A DNA stretch of 64,000 nucleotides, from contig NZ_JAAIKE010000002.1 of NCBI RefSeq assembly GCF_010915705.1, positions 248,001 to 312,000 on the forward strand, given 5' to 3'. This DNA is from Pseudotabrizicola algicola. Lineage in GTDB: Bacteria; Pseudomonadota; Alphaproteobacteria; Rhodobacterales; Rhodobacteraceae. This document shows, one piece after another, positions 17,619-24,975 of this stretch. The stretch's first letter is position 1. Each line of letters begins with the position of its first letter. The notes below the pieces were generated by a model. It was not told the origin of the DNA, made no database searches, and was given only the letters and a program-made list of their open reading frames with translations. The position numbers and the translations under genes are program-made.

Positions 17619-18485
17619 ATGACCCAGATCCCCGACCAGCCCGACCTTTACGCCGCCCTGCGCGCCAGCGGCGTTGCGCCCGCGGAATTGCCGGCGCTGA
17701 TCGCGGCAAGCCCGCCCGCCGTGGCCGCCCGTCTGCGTGCGGGCGATCCCGGCCTGCTCTGCGCCATTTTGCGCGCGGGTCAGGGCCTGCCCCCCGTCGC
17801 CGCCGCCCCCGCCCTGATCGCCCATCTGCGCGGGCAAGACTTCGCCCCGCTGTTCCGCCCCGATGTCGCCACCAGCCCCACCCTCGCCCTGCTGACCAAT
17901 GGCGAACACCCCGACATGCCGCCGTTTTCCGACCGCGCCTTCGACGCATGGTTCGCCGCCAAGGGCATCCCCTACGGCATCGGCACCTATGGCGAGGATC
18001 GGTCCGTCTACCGCACCGCGCAATTCGCCGATGCGCTCAGCCCCGAACGCCGCACCCGCCATCTGGGAATAGATGTCTTTGCCCCCGCAGGCACTCCGGT
18101 TCATGCACCGCTGGCGGGGCGCGTGCTGCACCTGACCTACAACGCAGACCCGCTCGACTATGGCCATACTCTGATCTTGCAACATGAAGGCCCCGAGGCG
18201 CCCTTCTTCACCCTCTACGGCCACCTTGGCGCCACGCTGCCCCACCTCTTGCAACCGGGGGCCGAGGTGGCGGCGGGCCAGCACATCGCCGACCTTGGCG
18301 ACTGGCCCGAAAATGGCGGCTGGGCCCCGCATCTGCATTTCCAGATCATGACCGACATGCTGGGCCAGACCGGCGGCAACTTCTATGGCGTCGGCCACAG
18401 CAGCCTGTGGGATGTCTGGCAGGCCATCTGCCCCGACCCCAACCTGATCCTGCGCCTGCCCGAAAGCGCCTTCACCCTGCCGTGA
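17619..18485 (+). CDS. M23 family peptidase, split-fusion type
   Basis: This 288-residue protein ends in an M23/LytM metallopeptidase domain (residues about 140-275). The zinc ligands are in RHLGIDVFAPAGTP (His, Asp) and APHLHFQIM (HLH), with FTLYGHLG between. There is no signal peptide. The domain's wording, especially LDYGHTLILQHE, NGGWAPHLHFQ and WDVWQAICPDPNLIL, matches the M23 segment of large fused proteins that join an APH-type kinase, an M23 domain and a class III aminotransferase. The other two parts occur in this window as separate genes (26540-28704). The first 130 residues are of unknown type. Whether it cuts peptidoglycan is doubtful given its cytoplasmic look. Confidence 0.85.
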   Translation: MTQIPDQPDLYAALRASGVAPAELPALIAASPPAVAARLRAGDPGLLCAILRAGQGLPPVAAAPALIAHLRGQDFAPLFRPDVATSPTLALLTNGEHPDMPPFSDRAFDAWFAAKGIPYGIGTYGEDRSVYRTAQFADALSPERRTRHLGIDVFAPAGTPVHAPLAGRVLHLTYNADPLDYGHTLILQHEGPEAPFFTLYGHLGATLPHLLQPGAEVAAGQHIADLGDWPENGGWAPHLHFQIMTDMLGQTGGNFYGVGHSSLWDVWQAICPDPNLILRLPESAFTLP

Positions 18486-18637
18486 CAGGCGCTTTGGCCT
18501 GCCGCACCAACGTCATGACCTTTGCCATACGCAAGCCAGACGCGCGCCAGACACAAAGCCGACGCCGCGCCCGATTGCATTTCGCGCCCCGTGCCTCTAT
18601 CTGAAAGCAAAGACCGGCACCCGAAAGGCCCGCCCGC

Positions 18638-19555
18638 ATGAACTGGATTTCGAACTACGTCCGCCCGAAAATCAACTCGCTCTTCTCGCGTCGGGAAGTG
18701 CCGGAAAACCTTTGGACGAAGTGCAGCGAATGCGGCACCATGCTGTTCCACCGGGAACTGGCCGAGAACCTGAACGTCTGCTCGAATTGCGACCATCACA
18801 TGGCGATCAGCCCGCGGGATCGGTTCAAGTCCTTGTTTGACACGGGTATTTTTACCGAAGTGAAGGTGCCCGAACCCGTCGTGGACCCGCTCCACTTCAA
18901 GGACCAGAAGAAGTATCCCGACCGTCTGAAGGCCGCCCAGAAAACGACGGGCGAGAAAGAGGCGATGCTGGTCGCCGAAGGCGAGATGGGCCGCACGCCG
19001 GTGGTGGCCGTGGCGCAAGACTTCAGCTTCATGGCAGGCTCGATGGGCATGTATGTCGGCAACGCCATCCTTGCGGCGGCCGAACGCGCGGTAAAGCTCA
19101 AACGCCCCCTCATCCTCTTCTCCGCCGCCGGCGGCGCCCGCATGCAGGAAGGCATCCTGTCGCTCATGCAGATGCCGCGAACAACCGTTGCAGTTCAAAT
19201 GCTTAAAGAGGCGCGGCTGCCCTATATCGTGGTGCTGACACACCCCACGACAGGGGGGGTTACCGCCTCTTACGCCATGCTGGGCGACGTGCAGATCTCC
19301 GAACCGAATGCGCTGATCTGCTTTGCCGGACCGCGCGTGATCGAGCAGACCATCCGCGAAAAGCTGCCCGAAGGCTTCCAGCGCGCCGAATACCTGCTGG
19401 ATCACGGGATGCTCGACCGCGTCACGCATCGCAAGGAATTGCGGGACGAACTGATCACGATCCTCCGGATGCTGATGGGTCAAACCCCTGCAATCAAAGG
19501 CGATTTGCCCGCCCCCGCGCCGGCAGCGGCCCCCGCCACACCGCCCGCAGGCTGA
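18638..19555 (+). CDS. accD: Acetyl-CoA carboxylase carboxyltransferase subunit beta
   Basis: This is the beta subunit of the carboxyltransferase of acetyl-CoA carboxylase, which makes malonyl-CoA for fatty acid synthesis. The N-terminal zinc ribbon is [16 protein letters not shown] then VCSNCDHHM (four Cys). The crotonase-like core shows [25 protein letters not shown] and [18 protein letters not shown]. The 305 residues end in a Pro/Ala-rich tail. folC follows two bases after the stop, an arrangement common in proteobacteria. Confidence 0.96.
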   Translation: MNWISNYVRPKINSLFSRREVPENLWTKCSECGTMLFHRELAENLNVCSNCDHHMAISPRDRFKSLFDTGIFTEVKVPEPVVDPLHFKDQKKYPDRLKAAQKTTGEKEAMLVAEGEMGRTPVVAVAQDFSFMAGSMGMYVGNAILAAAERAVKLKRPLILFSAAGGARMQEGILSLMQMPRTTVAVQMLKEARLPYIVVLTHPTTGGVTASYAMLGDVQISEPNALICFAGPRVIEQTIREKLPEGFQRAEYLLDHGMLDRVTHRKELRDELITILRMLMGQTPAIKGDLPAPAPAAAPATPPAG

Positions 19556-19557
19556 TC

Positions 19558-20829
19558 TTGACCACAGGTTCCGACGCCATCCTCGAACGGATGATGACCT
19601 TGCACCCCAAGGTCATCGACCTCACCCTCGACCGCATGCACCGCCTGCTCGCCGCCTTGGGCAACCCCGAGCGCAGGCTGCCTCCGGTCGTCCATATCGC
19701 GGGCACCAACGGCAAGGGCAGCACCCAGGCGATGATCCGCGCGGGGCTCGAGGCTTCGGGCGCGACCGTCCACGCCTATACTTCGCCGCATCTGGCACGC
19801 TTTCACGAACGCATCCGCCTTGCGGGCGAGTTGATCAGCGAACCCGCGCTGACCGCGCTTCTGGATGAATGTGTGCAGGCCAACGGCCCGGACTCCATCA
19901 CCTTTTTCGAAATCACGACTGCCGCCGCGCTGCTGGCCTTTGCCCGTACGCCCGCCGATTTCACGCTGCTCGAGGTGGGTCTGGGCGGGCGTCTCGACGC
20001 AACCAACGTGGTCGACTCCCCCGCCATCACCATCATCACCCCCGTCAGCCTCGACCATCAGCAGTTTCTGGGCGAAACCCTGCCCGAGATCGCGGGCGAG
20101 AAAGCGGGAATCATAAAGCGCGGCATTCCGGTGGTCGTCGGCCCGCAAGCGCCCGAAGGGCTGGCCGTGATCGAGGCGAAGGCCGCCCGCATGGGCGCGC
20201 CCGTCCTTGCCTACGGCCAGCACTGGCATGTGGCGGAAGACCGGGGCCGGCTGATCTTTCAGGACGAGTCCGGCCTCTTGGACTTGCCGCTGCCCAACCT
20301 GCCCGGCCCGCACCAGATCCAGAACGCAGGCGCAGCCATCGCCGCCCTGCGCGCGCTTGGCCGCGACGAGGCCGCCTGCGAGGCCGCCGTCACCCGCGCC
20401 TTCTGGCCCGCCCGCATGCAGCGCCTGCGCCAGGGCCCGCTGGTGGACATGGCCCCGCAGGTGGAACTCTGGCTCGACGGGGGCCACAACCCTGCAGGGG
20501 GCGAGGCGATTGCCGCCACGCTGTCGCGCATGCATAAGCGGCCCACCTATCTGATCTGCGGCATGCTCAACACCAAGGATGTCACCGGCTACATGCGCCC
20601 CTTGGCGGCCCATGCGGCACGGCTTTACGCCGTCTCCATCCCCGGTGAAAAGAACACCCTGCCCGCCGAAACCACGCGCGATGCCGCCCTCTCGGTGGGT
20701 CTGCCTGCCGAGGCGGCAGGCTCTGTGGCCGATGCGCTGGCCGCGATTTCGGTCAGCGATCCCGCAGCGCGGGTGCTGATCTGCGGCTCGCTCTACCTTG
20801 CCGGAGCAATCTTGCGCGAAAACGGCTAG
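19558..20829 (+). CDS. folC: Bifunctional folylpolyglutamate synthase / dihydrofolate synthase
   Basis: This ATP-dependent ligase adds glutamate to dihydropteroate and to reduced folates. The 423 residues have the P-loop HIAGTNGKGST, the YTSPHLARFHERIR motif, the folate-binding LLEVGLGGRLDATNV, SLDHQQFLGET and LDGGHNPAGGEA. The frame begins at a TTG two bases after the accD stop. The conserved DAILERMMTLHPKVIDL stretch lies before the first good ATG pair (19591), so the TTG start is favoured. The stop overlaps the convergent tetR stop on a CTAG. Confidence 0.94.
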   Translation: MTTGSDAILERMMTLHPKVIDLTLDRMHRLLAALGNPERRLPPVVHIAGTNGKGSTQAMIRAGLEASGATVHAYTSPHLARFHERIRLAGELISEPALTALLDECVQANGPDSITFFEITTAAALLAFARTPADFTLLEVGLGGRLDATNVVDSPAITIITPVSLDHQQFLGETLPEIAGEKAGIIKRGIPVVVGPQAPEGLAVIEAKAARMGAPVLAYGQHWHVAEDRGRLIFQDESGLLDLPLPNLPGPHQIQNAGAAIAALRALGRDEAACEAAVTRAFWPARMQRLRQGPLVDMAPQVELWLDGGHNPAGGEAIAATLSRMHKRPTYLICGMLNTKDVTGYMRPLAAHAARLYAVSIPGEKNTLPAETTRDAALSVGLPAEAAGSVADALAAISVSDPAARVLICGSLYLAGAILRENG

Positions 20830-21452
20830 GCGCGCGCGCCGTAGCGGGCCATGAACATCTCGACCGCGCCGCGCACCGACCGCCGGACACTCTCGGCCGT
20901 GACCTGATGATCCATGCGGAACACCAGTTTCTCCATCAGCGCTGCCTTGCACAGATGGATGAACTGCTCTGCCGCCAGATCGAGATCGTCAATCTGCAAC
21001 GCCCCCGCCTGCACCAGAAGATGCAGGTGATGCACCAGCCGGTCATGCACCAGCCCCGGCCCGTTGCGGTAAAAATCGCGCGCAAGTTCGGGAAAGCGCG
21101 CGCCCTCGCCGATGATCAGCCGACAGGCGTTCTGCCCGAAGTCTGACAGAAGGAACCCCGCGATCCGCTCCCCGGCAAGGGTCAGCATCGCCTCGACCGT
21201 CATCGACGGATCAATCTCGGCCTCGGCCTCCTGCGTCTGGCGCAGACATTCCTGCGCGCAGATTTCCTTGAAAAGCAACTGCTTGTCAGGGAAATAGGCA
21301 TAAAGCGTCGCCTTGCTGACGCCGGCCTCGCGCGCGATATCGTCAACCGAGGCCCCGTCGAACCCGTCACGCAAAAAGATCGTGCGAGCGCCTTCCAGCA
21401 CCTGATCGAACTTGCGCCCCCGGCGCACCACCTGCTCTGCGGCTGTTGTCAT
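20826..21452 (-). CDS. TetR family transcriptional regulator
   Basis: This is a 208-residue repressor-type regulator. The N-terminal helix-turn-helix is at residues 15-60, with FLRDGFDGASVDDIAREAGV then SKATLYAYFPDKQLLF, the canonical TetR recognition helix. The C-terminal ligand domain is unassigned. The gene lies 70 bases downstream of a tiny secreted-protein gene in the same direction, and upstream of that are TGAAC-N6-GTTCA palindromes that overlap a promoter. Autoregulation of a two-gene operon is therefore likely. No efflux pump is adjacent. The ligand is unknown. Confidence 0.92.
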   Translation of the reverse strand: MTTAAEQVVRRGRKFDQVLEGARTIFLRDGFDGASVDDIAREAGVSKATLYAYFPDKQLLFKEICAQECLRQTQEAEAEIDPSMTVEAMLTLAGERIAGFLLSDFGQNACRLIIGEGARFPELARDFYRNGPGLVHDRLVHHLHLLVQAGALQIDDLDLAAEQFIHLCKAALMEKLVFRMDHQVTAESVRRSVRGAVEMFMARYGARA

Positions 21453-21522
21453 GGTCCCCCCGTTTCACCGACCATAGGTCAGGAACCCGAAGAGGGGCAA
21501 GCGGTGCGCTGGCCCGCGTGTC

Positions 21523-21693
21523 TTATTTGCAAGGCGCGCTGACGGTCCCCGGTGCGTCCTCACAGCCCTTGGTCGACGTGCTGGTCTGGTCACCCTGCGG
21601 CCAGACCAGATGGGGCAGATTCACCGAAAACCCGCCGGCCATCGCCGGAACAGCGGTAAGCGCCACAGCAATGGCAAGGACAAGCACACGCAT
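21523..21693 (-). CDS. Small secreted protein, 56 residues
   Basis: This short gene begins with an ATG preceded by AGGAG at good spacing. The product starts MRVLVLAIAVALTAVPAMAG, a clear signal peptide cleaved after AMA, leaving a mature peptide of about 37 residues with two cysteines (GCEDAPG and APCK at the end) and a HLVWPQGDQTSTST stretch. It has no family that I recognise. It lies directly downstream of the TetR operator-like palindromes and just upstream of tetR, so it is probably the main regulated product of that operon. Confidence 0.72.
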   Translation of the reverse strand: MRVLVLAIAVALTAVPAMAGGFSVNLPHLVWPQGDQTSTSTKGCEDAPGTVSAPCK

Positions 21694-21709
21694 CGAAATC
21701 TCCTGATTC

Positions 21710-21725
21710 TGAACTGATCGGTTCA
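21710..21725. promoter_or_regulatory. TetR operator-like palindrome 1
   Basis: TGAAC-TGATCG-GTTCA is a palindrome whose arms extend to eight bases (TTCTGAAC / GTTCAGAA, 21707-21728). It lies 17 bases upstream of the small secreted-protein ATG and downstream of the likely -10 box (TATATT, minus strand, 21727-21732). It has the same half-sites and N6 spacing as palindrome 2, which supports a shared protein ligand, most likely the neighbouring TetR. Confidence 0.7.
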
Positions 21726-21732
21726 GAATATA

Positions 21733-21748
21733 TGAACCGCTTGGTTCA
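21733..21748. promoter_or_regulatory. TetR operator-like palindrome 2
   Basis: TGAACC-GCTT-GGTTCA is a perfect palindrome. It matches palindrome 1 in half-site and spacing (TGAAC-N6-GTTCA) and its centre is 23 bases away, about two helical turns. It falls between the possible -35 (TTGATT, minus strand, 21752-21757) and -10 elements, so a bound repressor would block RNA polymerase. Confidence 0.7.
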
Positions 21749-21766
21749 CTAAATCAATCTAAAAAT

Positions 21767-21785
21767 ATACTGAACAGTTTAGTAT
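21767..21785. promoter_or_regulatory. Third, variant palindrome
   Basis: ATACTGAACAGTTTAGTAT is a near-perfect palindrome (arms match at eight of nine positions) built from the same TGAAC/GTT half-sites but with one base between them. It lies upstream of the promoter and may be an auxiliary or unrelated site. Confidence 0.45.
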
Positions 21786-21937
21786 CTAATCCGGCCTTGA
21801 TGTCGCTCGGAGATTGCCCCGCACACGCACGGCAAACGACCTTTTCCACCTGCCAGCAGATCAGCGGCAGAGGGCACGCGGCAAAGATGGAAAGACGGCA
21901 TGACAGGACGCGCAGGGCGGCCGCGCAGGGGGCTTTT

Positions 21938-21972
21938 CCCCCTCACCCCCGGAGGATTTGGAAAAGGTGTAA
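21938..21972 (+). repeat. GGATATTT dispersed repeat, degenerate copy
   Basis: ACCCCCGGAGGATTTGG followed by AAAAGG resembles the repeat seen at 50958-51007, with AT missing from the core. It directly follows a GGGGG/CCCCC hairpin (21927-21943) at the 3' end of trhO. The hairpin lacks a T-tract. Confidence 0.35.
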
Positions 21973-21973
21973 A

Positions 21974-22876
21974 TCAGCCGCCCAGATGGCTTTCCCCGCG
22001 GGCTGCGGCAAGGTCCATCTGCCGCTGGCGCTCGCGGAAGCGGGCACGGTCGGCGGGGCTGTATTCCTCGACACATGCGGCGCAGCACACGCCTTTTTCA
22101 TAGGCCGGATGCTGTCGTCCCTCGGGCGTGACAGGGCGGCGGCAGGCACCGCAGCTTTCATTCGCGCCGGGCACCAGCCCATGCCCGACCGACACGCGGC
22201 CATCAAAGACATAGCATTCGCCCTGCCACAGGCTCTGCTCTTCCGGCACGTCTTCAAGATATTTCAGGATGCCGCCCTTGAGGTGGAACACATCCTCCAC
22301 CCCTTGGGAAATCAGGTAATTGGTCGATTTCTCGCAGCGGATGCCGCCCGTGCAGAACATCGCGATCCGCTTGTTGTGAAAGCGGTCGCGGTTTTCCTGC
22401 CACCACTTCGGAAAATCGCGGAAACTGCGGGTTGCCGGATCGACCGCCCCCGCAAAGGTGCCGATGGCGACCTCGTAATCATTGCGCGTGTCGATCACCG
22501 CGACACTGGGTTGCCGGATCAGATCATTCCATTCGGCGGGCGTCACATAATGGCCGACCCTTGCCTTGGGGTCCACGTCCGGCACGCCCATCGTGACGAT
22601 CTCGCGCTTGAGGCGCACCTTCATGCGGCCAAAGGGCATGGTCTGGGCCGAGCTTTCCTTCCATTCCAGATCGGCGCAGCCAGGCAACGCGCGAATATGG
22701 GCAAGCACCGCATCGATCCCTTCGCGCTTGCCAGCAATGGTGCCGTTGATCCCCTCTTGCGCGAGCAAAAGCGAGCCGCGCACCCCTTGCGCCGCGCAGA
22801 CCTCTGCCAGCGGCCCGCGCAGGGCGGCGGGATCGGGAAAGCGGGTGAAATGATAGAGCGCGGCAATGGTCAGCAT
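21974..22876 (-). CDS. trhO: tRNA uridine(34) hydroxylase / rhodanese-family protein TrhO
   Basis: This is a 300-residue protein of the YceA/TrhO group, which hydroxylates U34 of some tRNAs with oxygen to give 5-hydroxyuridine. It has an N-terminal acylphosphatase-like domain (LLAQEGINGTIAGKREGID) and a central rhodanese domain with SVAVIDTRNDYEVAIGTF and the active-site loop FCTGGIRCEKST. A Cys-rich tail (ESCGACRRP, GVCCAACVEEY) may bind zinc. The ATG at 22876 begins the conserved start; the longer upstream frame is a shadow of pncA. It is divergent from pncA across 111 bases. Confidence 0.92.
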   Translation of the reverse strand: MLTIAALYHFTRFPDPAALRGPLAEVCAAQGVRGSLLLAQEGINGTIAGKREGIDAVLAHIRALPGCADLEWKESSAQTMPFGRMKVRLKREIVTMGVPDVDPKARVGHYVTPAEWNDLIRQPSVAVIDTRNDYEVAIGTFAGAVDPATRSFRDFPKWWQENRDRFHNKRIAMFCTGGIRCEKSTNYLISQGVEDVFHLKGGILKYLEDVPEEQSLWQGECYVFDGRVSVGHGLVPGANESCGACRRPVTPEGRQHPAYEKGVCCAACVEEYSPADRARFRERQRQMDLAAARGESHLGG

Positions 22877-22932
22877 GGGCGCGGCATAAGACAAGCGCGC
22901 CTCCGGATCAAGCGGCGGAGTGTCCGATGTGA

Positions 22933-22965
22933 TTGACAGCGCGCGGGCAATCCCTAGGACTAGGG
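22933..22965 (+). promoter_or_regulatory. Putative pncA promoter with overlapping palindrome
   Basis: TTGACA (22933-22938) followed after 16 bases by TAGGAC makes a plausible promoter for pncA. The palindrome CCCTAG-GA-CTAGGG (22952-22965), perfect in both arms, covers the -10 and start region. It is placed as an operator for a repressor of NAD salvage would be, but no regulator gene is adjacent. Confidence 0.42.
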
Positions 22966-22987
22966 GAGCAACAAAGCGGAGGCCCCG

Positions 22988-23596
22988 ATGCGCCCGGCAC
23001 ATGAAGCCCTGATCGTGATCGATGTTCAGAACGACTTCTGCCCCGGCGGTGCCTTGGCGGTGGCCGGGGGTGACATGATCGTGCCGGGCATAAATGCCTT
23101 GATGGCCGAGTTCGGGGCCGTCATCCTGACGCAGGACTGGCATCCGGCCAACCATGCCTCTTTTGCCCAGAACCATCCCGGCGCGGCCCCGTTCAGCCTG
23201 ACAGAGATGCCCTATGGCCCGCAGGTGCTCTGGCCCACCCATTGCGTGATCGGCAGCACGGGGGCGGCCTTTCACCCGGCGCTGGACACCGCCCGTGCCG
23301 ATCTGGTCTTGCGCAAGGGCTTTCGCCCCGCCATCGACAGCTATTCGGCGTTTTTCGAGAATGACCACCGCACGCCGACCGGCCTGCATGGCTATCTGCA
23401 GGACCGCGGCATCCGGCAACTGGTGCTGAGCGGGCTGGCGACCGATTATTGCGTCGCCTATTCCGCCCTTGATGCGGCACGGCTGGGTTACGCTGTCGAG
23501 GTGCGGATGGACCTGTGCCGCGCGATCGATCTGGAGGGCAGCCTTGCCACCATGCGCGCCCGGATGACCGACGCGGGCATCACGCTGCGGGATTGA
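22988..23596 (+). CDS. pncA: Nicotinamidase
   Basis: This enzyme hydrolyses nicotinamide to nicotinate and ammonia, the first step of NAD recycling through the Preiss-Handler route. The 202-residue cysteine hydrolase has the catalytic Asp in LIVIDVQNDFCPGG, metal-site residues in LTQDWHPANHASFA, the conserved LWPTHCVIGSTGAAFHPAL, and the nucleophile in GLATDYCVAYSALDA. A strong CGGAGG ribosome site precedes the ATG. pncB follows 75 bases later, so the two enzymes act in sequence from one locus. Confidence 0.95.
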   Translation: MRPAHEALIVIDVQNDFCPGGALAVAGGDMIVPGINALMAEFGAVILTQDWHPANHASFAQNHPGAAPFSLTEMPYGPQVLWPTHCVIGSTGAAFHPALDTARADLVLRKGFRPAIDSYSAFFENDHRTPTGLHGYLQDRGIRQLVLSGLATDYCVAYSALDAARLGYAVEVRMDLCRAIDLEGSLATMRARMTDAGITLRD

Positions 23597-23638
23597 AAAG
23601 CGTCAGCGCAACTGGACAGCGGCCCCTGCAGTTGATTT

Positions 23639-23656
23639 AACGGCCAAAACGCCGTT
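23639..23656 (+). promoter_or_regulatory. Hairpin next to the pncB ribosome-binding site
   Basis: AACGGC-CAAAAC-GCCGTT is a perfect six-base stem directly before the CAGGAG ribosome site of pncB. It could tune pncB translation or cap the pncA message. There is no other structure in the short gap, so a riboswitch is not supported. Confidence 0.35.
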
Positions 23657-23670
23657 CAGGAGCCGAAAAG

Positions 23671-24963
23671 ATGGTCGACATCGCAACCCGTGTCTACAAT
23701 CACAAGTGGAAGGTAGACACGATTGTCCGCTCGCTGATCGATACCGATTTCTACAAGCTCTTGATGTGCCAGTCGGTGTTTCGCAACCGGCCCGACACCA
23801 CCGTGACCTTCAGCCTGATCAACCGCACCAAAAGCATCCGGCTTGCCGATCTGATCGACGAAGGGGAACTGCGCGAACAACTCGACCATATCCGCACCCT
23901 GCGCCTGTCGCGCGGTGAAAGCACGTTCCTGCGCGGCAATACCTTTTACGGCAAGCGCCAGATGTTCCGCCCCGATTTCATGGAATGGTTCGAAGGGCTG
24001 CAGCTGCCCCCCTATCATCTGGAAAAGCACGACGGACAGTATGAACTGACCTTCGAGGGCAAATGGCCCGAGGTGATGATGTGGGAAATCCCCGCGCTGG
24101 CCGTTCTGATGGAACTGCGCTCGCGCGCGGTGCTGCGGGCGATGGGGCGGTTTGAACTGCAGGTGCTTTACGCCCGCGCCATGACGAAGCTCTGGGAAAA
24201 GATCGAAACGCTGCGCCAGATCGACGGGCTCAAGCTGGCCGATTTCGGCACCCGCCGTCGCCATTCCTTCCTCTGGCAGGACTGGGCGGTGCAGGCCCTG
24301 ATCGAGGGGATGGAGGGCAAGTTTATCGGCACCTCGAACTGCCTGATTGCCATGCGGCGCGAGGTCGAGGCAATCGGCACCAACGCCCACGAACTGCCGA
24401 TGGTCTATTCCGCCCTTGCCAATTCCGATGCCGAACTGGCGCAGGCGCCCTATCAGGTGCTCGCCGACTGGCACGAGGAACATGACGGCAACCTGCGCAT
24501 CATCCTGCCCGACACCTATGGCACCGAAGGTTTTCTGGCCCGCGCGCCCGAATGGCTCGCCAAGTGGACGGGCATCCGCATCGACTCCGGCGATCCGGCG
24601 ACGGGGGCGGAAACCGCCATCCGCTGGTGGAAGGCGCGCGGCGAGGACCCGCAGGACAAGCTGGTGATCTTCTCCGACGGGCTGGATGTGGCCAAGATCG
24701 CCGAATTGCACGCCCAGTTCGCGGGGCGGGTCAAGGTATCTTTCGGCTGGGGCACCATGCTGACCAACGATTTTCGCGGCCTTGCTCCCAATGACGGGCT
24801 GGCTCCGTTCAGCCTTGTCTGCAAGGCGATTTCCGCCAATGGCCGCCCCACCGTCAAGCTGTCGGACAATCCGAACAAGGCGATGGGTCCGGCCGACGAG
24901 ATTGCACGCTACAAGCGGGTGTTCCACGTGGGCGAGCAGGCCGCGATGGATGTGGTAGTCTGA
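23671..24963 (+). CDS. pncB: Nicotinate phosphoribosyltransferase
   Basis: This enzyme joins nicotinate and PRPP to make nicotinate mononucleotide, using ATP. The 430 residues show the substrate tunnel start TDFYKLLMCQSVF, the region ADFGTRRRHSF carrying the phosphohistidine site, FIGTSNCLIAMRREVEAIGTNAHELPM, and the PRPP-site GIRIDSGDPATGAE then VIFSDGLDVAKI. The gene is directly downstream of pncA. Confidence 0.95.
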   Translation: MVDIATRVYNHKWKVDTIVRSLIDTDFYKLLMCQSVFRNRPDTTVTFSLINRTKSIRLADLIDEGELREQLDHIRTLRLSRGESTFLRGNTFYGKRQMFRPDFMEWFEGLQLPPYHLEKHDGQYELTFEGKWPEVMMWEIPALAVLMELRSRAVLRAMGRFELQVLYARAMTKLWEKIETLRQIDGLKLADFGTRRRHSFLWQDWAVQALIEGMEGKFIGTSNCLIAMRREVEAIGTNAHELPMVYSALANSDAELAQAPYQVLADWHEEHDGNLRIILPDTYGTEGFLARAPEWLAKWTGIRIDSGDPATGAETAIRWWKARGEDPQDKLVIFSDGLDVAKIAELHAQFAGRVKVSFGWGTMLTNDFRGLAPNDGLAPFSLVCKAISANGRPTVKLSDNPNKAMGPADEIARYKRVFHVGEQAAMDVVV

Positions 24964-24975
24964 CGCGGGGCGCGC

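Noticed and set aside
21446-21706. Plus-strand frame of 86 codons over the tetR promoter region
   Set aside because: It runs antisense to the small secreted-protein gene, which has a ribosome site and signal peptide; this frame has neither.
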